DNA from: Manihot esculenta
Taxonomy: Eukaryota > Streptophyta > Magnoliopsida > Malpighiales > Euphorbiaceae
Length of the DNA: 64,000 nucleotides
Assembly: GCF_001659605.2 (NCBI RefSeq)
Contig: NC_035177.2
Span: 4,898,611 to 4,962,610, forward strand
Direction of reading: 5' to 3'
Shown: in pieces, positions 49,501 through 58,708 of the stretch
How positions within the stretch are numbered: position 1 is the first letter of the stretch
How the letters are laid out: each line of letters begins with the position of its first letter
The notes under the pieces: model-generated
The model's database searches: none
What the model was told of the DNA's origin: nothing
The model's input: the letters and a program-made list of their open reading frames with translations, nothing else
Position numbers and translations under genes: made by a program

Positions 49501-49655
49501 TGAAAGTGTTGTGGAGAGATCATAAGGCAGAAGAAGCTACATGGGAAAGTGAAGAAGTGATGAAGCAACAATATCCCCAGCTATTCACTGCAGGTAAAAT
49601 TTCGAGGTCGAAATTTCTTAAGAGGAGAAGAGTTGTAACATCCTCAAACCCATAG
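46509..49655 (+). pseudogene. Element C pol: RT, RNase H, integrase, with one nonsense codon
   Basis: The pol frame resumes at 46509 after the frameshift. RT shows [18 protein letters not shown] and [12 protein letters not shown] at 47385-47387 interrupts the RT thumb; the same frame continues without gap. RNase H follows ([23 protein letters not shown]). The integrase has its zinc region ([20 protein letters not shown]), catalytic core ([34 protein letters not shown]) and a chromodomain-like tail ([19 protein letters not shown]). Only these two lesions were found across gag-pol. The last codons run into the 3' LTR. Confidence 0.92.
49615..49633 (+). other. Polypurine tract of element C
   Basis: TTCTTAAGAGGAGAAGAGT directly before the 3' LTR. 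Confidence 0.75.
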
Positions 49656-52180
49656 GTAGAGTAGTGCCATCGTTAGGCTATTTCATTCCTAGAGTAAGGG
49701 GCATTAGAGGAGGTGCTAGCTTAACTCTAATCTGCTAATAACTAAATCATAGAAAACTTAAATAAAGAAACAGACATATCCAGAAATAAAGCAGACAGTG
49801 TGATTAGCGAGTCGGGAACGAGTCACTTTCGGGAGGTGCTTAGGGTTTCCCGACGTGCTTGCTTGAGGTGCTTGTTTATATCCGTCATGCTTGCTTAAGT
49901 GAAAAGGGCTTCTAAAGGCTATATGTATAGTTTAGTAGGTCAATCTATGATTATTGAAAGTTTCAAAACTAAATTGAAACCTTGGAAAGAGTTTAGTAGG
50001 TCAAAGTATAAATATGGAAAGTTAAAACATAAAAATTTAGATTTACTTTCCATGTGTCACCTAACTAAGGAAAGGAGAAATGATAAAGCAAATTGAAAAA
50101 GGGATTTTCATCTTCTCCATCACACAATTGCCGTAGCTCACACCATAGAAGACCAAAGCTTTGTTTTGTCTTCCTTCCACCAAAGCCAAGCCAAAACCTT
50201 ACCAAAACAACTTCTTCCTTTAACCAAAATTCATCCTAAGATTAAGAGCTAAAGGAACAGCCATATAGTGAAAGAATTGAAGAAGAAAAGTTTAGGGTTC
50301 CATATGCACCAAGCTTGAAAATCAAAGGTGAAGGAACATCAAAGGGAAAGGAGATAGCTAGAGATTAGAAGAGGAAAAGAAAAGAAGAATTCAAGAAAGG
50401 TTTGGTGTTTTAATGATTTTCTGTTTTCCTTTGATTCTGCCATGAATAAGTGAAATTAGAGGTTGATTTTACTTGATGAAAATGTTGCTTTGATTGTATA
50501 AATATGTTATACGAATGTTAAAATGATGTTTGAAAGGCTTAGAGTAAAGAAATTTAACATGGGAGCTAAAAGTGTAAATCTGGCAGAATAGGTTGTAACA
50601 GGACAGCTTGTGTTACTAACTTCATAACTTATTGTGTATATATTGAAATTAGGCCTAAGATATACCAAATGAAAGCTAAGACAAATATCTAAAACTTTCA
50701 TGAATTGACCAAATTCTGAATCTGTATGTAAGATGATGAAAATTTCAAGTGAACCTAAACTGGACACAGAGTTAGTGCATTCGGAACAGTGTGTATTGAT
50801 TGTACCATAATTAATTATATACTCAGTGAAATTTGTTAAGACCAGTGCCAAATGAATCCTAAGAAGTATACCTAAAACTTTGTAGAAGACATTTAAGCTT
50901 GAATTTGTATGGAAATGTATGAATCTGATAAGTTTTGTGATACTATAAACAAGTACCAATACTGGACTGATTAAGACCTTATTGAGCAGCTTGTAAAGAA
51001 AAATTCATAACTTAAGCTAGGATGATCAGATTTGCATGAACCATACCTTGTTGGAAAGATAAGACATAAATATACATTTCTTATGAAGAAACTGAAGTCA
51101 AATTGTAACTCTAAACTGCTTGAAAAGTTTATGCAATATATGACAGAATGTAGTTTTCTATATTGAAATGCTAAGTCAATAAAGTTTTGCACTATTTGCC
51201 ATGAGTTGTCCATATTGTAAACCTTGGCATATGATATATGTACTTTGGAAAAAGAAATCAAATAGCTTCAAATGACATGGATTTACATTGATACATTGAG
51301 TTAATGATACTTGGCCCTGGTAAACGTAATAGGAGTCGAGGTTAGCTTAAGGGTATGGCATGCCATATAAACATACAGAGTTCGCAGTACTGCTACCGAT
51401 ACATGATCTATATTAGAGGTTACATATCTGGTACCTCATAAGCATGGTCACAGAGCCCTGCTATCACAGTTTTGGCCTCTGAGCCTACCGTTCGGCACCC
51501 TGTGCCTACCGTTATAACTCCTTATCTACCTAGTCGATCCTACTATGTGGTTATAAGGGCTAAGATCTTAAGTAAGATTGATACTTGATTTTGTGAACTT
51601 ATTGGAGAATGTTAACATGTTTACATCTACTAGCTTGTAATTGTTTATTTGATTATCTATTTATGCGAGCTTGTTTGTTTTATTATGTTATTTGTTGTTA
51701 TCACCCACTGAGCATTAGCTCAGCGTGTTGGTTTTTACCTCACGCAGGTTGTAGATAACGTAGGCACGTGAAGTTCATCAGAGGTCTACATCAGATACCA
51801 AGGCCATTATCATAGCTGGTTGTTTTGAGTCTCTGAGTCATAGTGCAGTTATAATTTGGCATGTACATATTTAATAGAGTGAGTTGTAACGGTTATGTTG
51901 TAAAGGTTATGTAATCAAAGAATAGTAAGATGTCAAATATCAGTTGATAATTTTTCATGTGTTTTTCATGTGCTACAGTTTGAAATATTAATGAAACAGA
52001 TGAGACTCTGTTAACTTTTTGGTTTAAAATCTCACATTTATTTGATGAAATTTACATGCATTACCTTAAAACTTGGTATTTACAGATAAAGGTAATTGAT
52101 TAGTTGTGATATATCTAAAAAGGTATAGTTTGTGACATTCCTTGCTCTGTCTACTCTTTGATAGGGTAAGGGGTGTTACA
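49634..52180 (+). repeat. Element C 3' LTR (2547 bp)
   Basis: Same length as the 5' LTR with one difference noted (C at 51489). Followed by the ACATC target duplication. Confidence 0.95.
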
Positions 52181-52570
52181 ACATCAATGGAGTCATAGAA
52201 AGAAAAACTCATCTAACATAGTTTATCAGTTTGAGTAGAGCAAAACAAAAAGAAGAAGAAGGTTGTGGTTGTGTGTGTTTTATTGAAAGCATAAACAAAT
52301 TAAAATTTGACTGTGGCTAATCAACTTAAGACTGAAAGGAAAAAGAAAAAAAAATTTTGCAATATGAAAGCATGAGAAATCGCAGAAGAGAAGGGGAGAA
52401 GAAGAAGGAAAAGGGAGAAGAAGAAGAAAGAAGCTATATGCACCCCCACACTTAAATTATGCATTGTCCTCAATGTAAAAGAAGAGAGAAGAGGAGAGGA
52501 GAAGAAGAGAGAAGAGAACAAAAGAAACTGAATACTTCCCTGGGGTGTGGTGTGCATGGTGCAATTCACT
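52181..52570 (-). other. Element B 3' non-coding region, second part
   Basis: It joins the end of B's reading frame to the part left of element C. On the minus strand it is CT-rich, then carries TTTAAGTGTGGGGGTG (about 52455-52440) preceded by a TTGAGGACAA phrase. This is a second copy of the purine-tract motif found beside the LTR at 41588. No integrase sequence is present. Confidence 0.65.
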
Positions 52571-55500
52571 TTAGGCAGAATGAGTGATGAACAGATGTTC
52601 GTCTGGGAACTCTTCTTTGACTGGGCATGGTGCAGAGCTGGGGGGAAGTCGGCTGAGGTGGTCTGCCACAAGGTTTTCTTTGCCCTTCTTGTCTCTTATC
52701 TCAAGATCAAATTCTTGTAGAAGTAGAATCCACCTGATGAGCCTTGGTTTTGCTTCTTTTTTCTTGATCAAGTATCGCAAGGCTGCATGGTCAGAATAGA
52801 CGACGACTTTGGTTCCCAATAGATATGGTCTGAACTTCTCCAAAGCAAATACAACTGCCAAGAGTTCTTTTTCAGTTGTAGTGTAGTTGCTTTGTGCAGC
52901 ATCAAGTGTGCGAGAGGCATAGTGAATGACATGGGGTGAGTTTTCCACACGTTGCCCCAAGACTGCTCCTACTGCATAATTGCTTGCATCACACATGATT
53001 TCAAATGGCAAGTTCCAGTCAGGTCCTTGAATAATTGGGGCAGTCACAAGCAATTCTTTAATCAAATTAAATGCCTTTTTGCAGTCTGCATCAAAATCAA
53101 ATGTTACATCTTGTTGGAGCAATCTGCATAATGGCAAAGTAATTTTTGAGAAGTCTTTGATGAATCTTCTATAGAATCCTGCATGGCCAAGGAATGAGCG
53201 TATGTCTCTAACATTTGTGGGGTAGGGCAGATTTTTGATGGTATCCACCTTAGCTTTGTCCACTTCGCCCTTGGCTGAAACAACATGACCTAAGACCATA
53301 CCTTGATTAACCATAAAATGACATTTTTCATAATTAAGCACAAGGTTAGTCTCAATGCATCTTTGTAAGATCTTTTCTAAGTTGGAAAGGCATTCATCAA
53401 AAGAGTTTCCATGAACTATGAAGTCATCCATAAATACCTCAATTGTCTTACCCACATAGTCAGAAAATATGCTCATCATGCATCGCTGAAAAGTGGCAGG
53501 TGCATTGCATAGTCCAAATGGCATTCTCCTAAAGGCGAAAGTGCCAAAAGGGCAAGTGAAGGTAGTCTTCTCTTGATCTTCTGGAGCAACTGGAATCTGG
53601 TAGAAACCTGAATATCCATCAAGACAACAATAGTGAGTTTTACCTGCAAGCCTTTCTAGCATCTGATCAATGAAAGGAAGTGGGAAGTGATCCTTTCTCG
53701 TCGCAGCATTGAGCTTCCAATAGTCCATGCATACCCTCCATCCATTTTGAACTCTAGTGGGTACAAGTTCCCCTTCAGCATTTGGAACAATGGTAATTCC
53801 AGTTTTCTTTGGAACTACATGTACAGGGCTCACCCATTTGCTATCAGAGATTGGGTAGATGATTCCTGCATCAAGGAGTTTTACTATTTCTTTCTTTACC
53901 ACTTCCATCATGGGTGGATTCAATCTCCTTTGAGCATCTCTGACAGGTTTGCATTCATCCTCCATGTGAATTCTATGCATGCATGTGGAAGGAGAGATAC
54001 CTTTTATGTCATCAATGGTCCATCCTATGGCTCCCTTGTGTTTCTGTAGTACCTTTAAGAGGCTTGCTTCTTCATGTTGGTTGAATTCATTGGACACTAT
54101 GACCGGAAGTGTCTTGTTGGCTCCTAAGTACATGTATTTCAGATGATCTGGGAGAGGCTTCAGATCAGAAGATTGTTGCAGAGGAGTTTCAGAGGAGCTT
54201 GCTTGTGATGGAGACTGCTGTGAGAGGTTCGGCGGCCGAAAAGTGTCTGAGTTCGGCGGCCGAAGGTGTTCAGTTTGCGGAGTGAACTGCGGCGATGTAT
54301 TCGGCTTCTGAAAGTCGCTTGGGTTCGGCGGCCGAAGGATGTTCGGCGGCCGAAGTACATCTTCTTTTTGCGCAATGTTTTGCACAAGCGGTGCAACAGA
54401 TTCGGGTTTCTGAAGGGCAGTGGGATTCGGCGGCCAAAGGTGGGCTATGTTCGGCGGCCGAAGGTCTTCTGTCTGCTCGATCTCAACTTGCTGAATGTTG
54501 CAGATTGTCTCTTTCAGTTTCAGGTTTTCAATCCTGCAAAGATCATCATCTAAAACAGAATCTTGATTTTCATTAAACACATCTTGGCTTAAACAATCAA
54601 TAATATCAAGACCATAAACAGGGGATGTATCATGAGGATATTTCATGGCATCATAGACATTGTACTTAATTACTTCCCCTTCAAATTCCATGGTGAGAGT
54701 ACCATCATGCACATCAATTTTAGTTCTAGCAGTACTCAAGAAAGGACATCCAAGAAGAATATCAGAACTAGTATTGCAACTATCTTCCTTAGTATCAATC
54801 ACATAAAAATCAGCAGGAAAGACAAGTTCATCTACTTGGACTAACACATCTTCTAGAACACCTATGGGGTATACCACAGATCTATCAGCCAATTGTATCA
54901 CAACTCTTGTTTCTTTTAGTGCACATGCATTGAGAGATTTATAGATGGAGAGAGACATGACATTGATAGATGCACCAAGATCACACATGGCTTTCTTGAT
55001 ACCAACATTCCCAATTTTGCAAGAGATAGCAAACATACCTTTGTCCTTGCATTTAGTAGGGAGTTCTCTTTTAATAACAGCAGTAACTACCTCACCTACA
55101 CTTACTTTCTCTCTTTCAGCTAGCTTTCTTCTGTTGGTGCACAACTCTTTCAGAAATTTTGCGTACCTTGGAATCTGCTTGACAGCATCTAGCAGTGGTA
55201 TGTTGATCTCCACTTTTCTGAAGGTCTCAAGGATCTCCTTTTCTTCTTTTTCTTTTTGAGTTCTTTCAAATCTTTTTGGAAAAGGAGGTGGGATGTGAAA
55301 ACTTACCTTCGGGTCAGCTCTTTGTGCAGGAGGTGGTGCAGAATGCGATGAGGAGGCTTCAGATTGCCTTGGATGTTGTGCAGAGGGTGTCTCAGATGAT
55401 GCATGCTTTGGTTCAACTTGCTTTTCCTCCTCAAATCTTGCATCTCGAAGCTCTTTCCCACTTCTCAAAGTAATGGCACTTACATTTTGTTTGGGATTTG

Positions 55501-56644
55501 CCTCAGTCTGGGATGGCAACTTTCCTTGAGCTTCCAATCTGTTTATGGAGGTGGCCATTTGTCCCATCTGTTGTTGTATCATTTGCAAGGTCTTCACTAC
55601 CTCATTCATAGTGTTATTGTCCATTGGAGGTGCTGGTTGGACTTGGCTTCTTTGGTAACCTTGGTGATTCTGATCAGTGTTGCCCTTTCCATAGCTGAAA
55701 TTGGAATGGTCTCTCCAACCTGGATTATAGGTATTGGAGTATGGATCATATCTAGGCTGGTTGTTGTACCTCCCAATGGCGTTGGCTTGATGATGGTCTT
55801 CTTGGAGTGTGGGACATTGATCAGTTGGGTGTCCCACACATAAACAAATCCCATATGGCCTAGGTGGCTGGGGTGCTTGAATCTGTTGTACCACATCCAC
55901 CACAGCATTTTTTATAACAGATGTTAGTTCAAACATAGTAGGAAAATTTACCTCATTGGCCCTTTGTAGTTGCCTCTCTTCTCCATATTGCCTAGATGAG
56001 GCTGCAAGAGTGGAGATTAATTCTCTCATTTGTCTAGGTGTTTTGTCTTCAATGGAGCCTCCACAGGTTACATAAATGAATTTTCTTTCTGAGGGAGATA
56101 ATCCTCCATAGAAGAATTGTATAAGGGCCTTGTCTGACATGTCATGTTGAGGGCATTCTGTGCAGAGTCTTTCAAACCTTTCCCAATAATCATATAGGTC
56201 CTCATATGGTTTTTGCTTTATGCTTGTAATTTCTCTTATTATGCCAATTGATTTATGAGTTGGGAAGTATTTGTTCAAAAAGGTTCTGACCATATCATCC
56301 CAAGAAGTAATAGATCCAGGTGGCAAGTAAAATAACCAATCTTTAGCAAAGTCATCCAATGAAAAGGGGAAGGCTCTCAACTTAATTTGGTCTTCAGAGA
56401 TACCTTGAGGTTTCATAGATGAACAGATTATATTGAATGCTTTTAAGTGCTTGTGTGGATTTTCATTTTCTCTACCTCTAAACTTAGGGAGAATGTTTAT
56501 CAAACCTGTCTTCAATTCAAAGGGAACTGTCAGAGGTGGGTAGGTGATGCAAAGTGGGGCATAATCACCTACAGGAGTTGCCAATTCTCCCATGGTCCTC
56601 TCTCTTTGTTCTTGGGGCCTAATTGCTGGATTTTCTTGAACCAT
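52571..56644 (-). CDS. Element B gag-protease-RT-RNase H polyprotein, integrase absent
   Basis: A 1357-residue open frame of the Athila type. Gag spans about 1-250, with a degenerate zinc knuckle near 264-277 that lacks a standard first cysteine pair. Protease has CDLGAS at 554-559. A linker (about 728-805) repeats RPPN six times or so. RT runs about 880-1110, with KLNAATRKDHFPLP and FMDD at 1071-1074. RNase H runs about 1200-1335, with CDAS and YSDH motifs, ending VADHLSRL. It stops at FPDEHLFITHSA, just where family members continue into integrase. The upstream gag start (ATG at 56871) is cut off by a stop and a frame change, so gag itself is N-terminally broken. Confidence 0.9.
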   Translation of the reverse strand: MVQENPAIRPQEQRERTMGELATPVGDYAPLCITYPPLTVPFELKTGLINILPKFRGRENENPHKHLKAFNIICSSMKPQGISEDQIKLRAFPFSLDDFAKDWLFYLPPGSITSWDDMVRTFLNKYFPTHKSIGIIREITSIKQKPYEDLYDYWERFERLCTECPQHDMSDKALIQFFYGGLSPSERKFIYVTCGGSIEDKTPRQMRELISTLAASSRQYGEERQLQRANEVNFPTMFELTSVIKNAVVDVVQQIQAPQPPRPYGICLCVGHPTDQCPTLQEDHHQANAIGRYNNQPRYDPYSNTYNPGWRDHSNFSYGKGNTDQNHQGYQRSQVQPAPPMDNNTMNEVVKTLQMIQQQMGQMATSINRLEAQGKLPSQTEANPKQNVSAITLRSGKELRDARFEEEKQVEPKHASSETPSAQHPRQSEASSSHSAPPPAQRADPKVSFHIPPPFPKRFERTQKEKEEKEILETFRKVEINIPLLDAVKQIPRYAKFLKELCTNRRKLAEREKVSVGEVVTAVIKRELPTKCKDKGMFAISCKIGNVGIKKAMCDLGASINVMSLSIYKSLNACALKETRVVIQLADRSVVYPIGVLEDVLVQVDELVFPADFYVIDTKEDSCNTSSDILLGCPFLSTARTKIDVHDGTLTMEFEGEVIKYNVYDAMKYPHDTSPVYGLDIIDCLSQDVFNENQDSVLDDDLCRIENLKLKETICNIQQVEIEQTEDLRPPNIAHLWPPNPTALQKPESVAPLVQNIAQKEDVLRPPNILRPPNPSDFQKPNTSPQFTPQTEHLRPPNSDTFRPPNLSQQSPSQASSSETPLQQSSDLKPLPDHLKYMYLGANKTLPVIVSNEFNQHEEASLLKVLQKHKGAIGWTIDDIKGISPSTCMHRIHMEDECKPVRDAQRRLNPPMMEVVKKEIVKLLDAGIIYPISDSKWVSPVHVVPKKTGITIVPNAEGELVPTRVQNGWRVCMDYWKLNAATRKDHFPLPFIDQMLERLAGKTHYCCLDGYSGFYQIPVAPEDQEKTTFTCPFGTFAFRRMPFGLCNAPATFQRCMMSIFSDYVGKTIEVFMDDFIVHGNSFDECLSNLEKILQRCIETNLVLNYEKCHFMVNQGMVLGHVVSAKGEVDKAKVDTIKNLPYPTNVRDIRSFLGHAGFYRRFIKDFSKITLPLCRLLQQDVTFDFDADCKKAFNLIKELLVTAPIIQGPDWNLPFEIMCDASNYAVGAVLGQRVENSPHVIHYASRTLDAAQSNYTTTEKELLAVVFALEKFRPYLLGTKVVVYSDHAALRYLIKKKEAKPRLIRWILLLQEFDLEIRDKKGKENLVADHLSRLPPSSAPCPVKEEFPDEHLFITHSA

Positions 56645-56871
56645 TTAGCCTTGGACAGCATGTCCATCATGGGCAGCAACTGGTGCTTGAAGTTCTGCCA
56701 TTGGTGCAGAATTCGGTTCCTGAGTGAAGAACTTTCGGCAGCCGAAGATGGGTTGGGTTCGGCGGCCGAATGTTGGGTAGATTGCTCTACAGCTTACTTT
56801 CCAAGTCTTCTGAGAGTGCGTTCAATTTCTGGATCAAAGGGTAGTGTGTCCCTGCGTTCAGATCTGGTCAT
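56645..56871 (-). pseudogene. Element B gag, broken N-terminal leader
   Basis: From the ATG at 56871 the minus strand encodes MTRSERRDTLPFDPEIER, the usual opening of Athila-type gag. A TAA then follows within 30 codons, and a different frame leads into the main ORF past a second TAA just before 56644. Two TTCGGC-type motifs (56734, 56758) sit in this stretch, so an insertion of motif-bearing sequence may have caused the break. Confidence 0.6.
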
Positions 56872-56898
56872 GTAAGAAAATAAACAAGTGATATCAAT

Positions 56899-56916
56899 TC
56901 CCCGGCAACGGCGCCA
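56899..56916 (-). other. Primer binding site of element B
   Basis: The minus strand reads TGGCGCCGTTGCCGGGGA, six bases inside the 5' LTR edge. This sequence is characteristic of Athila-type elements. Confidence 0.9.
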
Positions 56917-56921
56917 ATTTT

Positions 56922-58708
56922 TGACAGGAGCGGTTGTCGAAGCCGGTCAAAAATAACCTTCTTGGTTACCTACAATTTACAACTGTAGACAGTGGTGAAG
57001 AATCATATCCACAGAGAATTGATTACCTATTTATTTATCTCAATCAAGACCAATAGGACTAATTGAAAGCACAAGTGAAAGCAAGTAATCAAAGAGAAAT
57101 AGAAACAAGTGCAAGGAAAGTAAAAAGGGGGGGTTTTGAGATGATTTGATTAACAACTATTGAAAGCAATTAAAACAGCAAGTAATCTAAAATAAGAGAG
57201 AAATCAATATGAAAAAAAGTCTAGTTGAAGATATGGATCCACTTTGGTTGTTTGGGTTGATCATTGAAACATGGTTATCTTGATTGATTCAATAGGTTGG
57301 TTATGGGGGTGGAAGACGCTTCTCACCACCATGTCTTTCCTTATGAACAAACTGATTAGGGAACATCCTCTAACCAATTACTAATCAACAAATTGCCAAG
57401 GAACGTCCTTGGGCCATAGGCATCAAAACAATTGCCAATTGCATGAAGAACAAGAAAGATCCAAACCCTAACTACTCAAACGCATGAGATGATGTTAGAT
57501 CATGCAATTCCATAGATTTTTACACCAAGTGTTCTATGGACAGAATATTTCCAGCAATTACGGACTAACTAATATCCTAATCCAACAATCAATTAACTTT
57601 GCAATCAAGAATCAAGTGGCCAATTTGATCAAAACAACAAAGCAATCTTGGAATTAAGCATCAATTGCATGAATATTGAATAAAATCAAAGACAATAGTT
57701 TCTGTTCAGATCTCACAACCCTTTAAACAACCTTAGTTTCAACCAAACTTCAACTAGAAAGAGGGTTTCAGCCACTCATGGCTGAACCAAAACAGAAAAT
57801 AGATGAAAAGAAAGAAGAAGATGAAGAACTAAAGTGTGGAGAGAGGCCTTGGAGCCTTGCCGAATTTGTGGAGAAGTGGGGGAACCAAATCTGCTTTCTT
57901 GTCTTCTTGAAGCCTTTAAATATGTCTTGAGAGGCTGCCTAGGGTTTCATGGAAGTCCAGGAGACTTTTAGAGGCTGTCCAAAGTGTCCTTGGTGTTGCA
58001 TGTGCCTTGTTTGTGCATGAGTGAAGGCAAAAACGAGTCACATGTGATAGAAGGCAAGTGGGGGCACTTTGGTCTTTTCAATTGCTGCCCAAGGTCTTCA
58101 GGATGTTGCCCAAAGAGTTAAGAGGCTGCCCATGCACTAATAAGGAAGGTGGAGCCTCCTTTTGAATTTTGAATGTGCATGATACTAAGTGGGAAACATG
58201 TGATCTTTGGATTTGGCTTCCTTAATAAGCTTGATCTTGAAATCCAATATTTGAATGTGAATCTTGAAGATTTGGATCTCAAAATACTTCCCTTGTTTGG
58301 CTCCTCAAATATGGCAACTTGAGATATGGCTTCTTGAATAAGGAAAGTGTGCATTGGAGTGCATTTTCGGCTGCCTAAAGTGAGTTTCGGAGGCTGGACT
58401 TTCGGCTCTGGACGCAAGGTTCGGTGGCCGAAGGTGCCTCTGAAGGCAGTCGACTTTCGTCTCTGGAGTCCTCTTTCGGCCGTCGAAGGTTGCCGCCGAA
58501 GGTGACTGATTTTTGGCTTCCGAAAGTTGCCTCCGAAGGTTGCTTCTCTAGTTTTGGCTTCTTTTGGCATTTTTAAGAGCATTTTCTCCAAATTGTTTCT
58601 TCACACCTAATACTTGCAAAACATGATTAAAACCACAAAATTAGGTAGAATAGGTGCAAACAAACATCAATAAGATCATGAAAATATGGGCTAAAATATG
58701 CTCTATCA
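56922..58708 (-). repeat. Element B 5' LTR (1787 bp)
   Basis: Partner of 39805-41587. Its GC-motif cluster (about 58385-58535) has lost its perfect palindromes through changes such as TTCGGTGGCCGAA, where the other LTR keeps them. Confidence 0.9.

Larger units (their letters stand above)
42279..52180 (+). mobile_element. Element C: very young Tekay-like Gypsy retrotransposon
   Basis: 9902 bp on the plus strand, with 2547-bp LTRs, initiator-Met primer site, gag, pol and an ACATC target duplication. I saw a single LTR difference (T at 44134, C at 51489). The coding region has one frameshift and one nonsense codon, so this copy cannot express a whole gag-pol from one frame although it integrated very recently. 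Order RT, RNase H, integrase and a chromodomain-like tail place it with chromovirus Gypsy elements. Confidence 0.95.
39805..58708 (-). mobile_element. Element B: Athila-like Gypsy retrotransposon without integrase, split by element C
   Basis: A minus-strand element with TG...CA ends, LTRs of 1783 and 1787 bp and a TCTCC target duplication. Its primer site TGGCGCCGTTGCCGGGGA is of the Athila type. Without element C it would be about 9.0 kb. The polyprotein ends after RNase H and no integrase was found anywhere in the element. LTR divergence is about 1.4% by eye (some 25 differences), giving a middle age between A and C. Confidence 0.9.
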
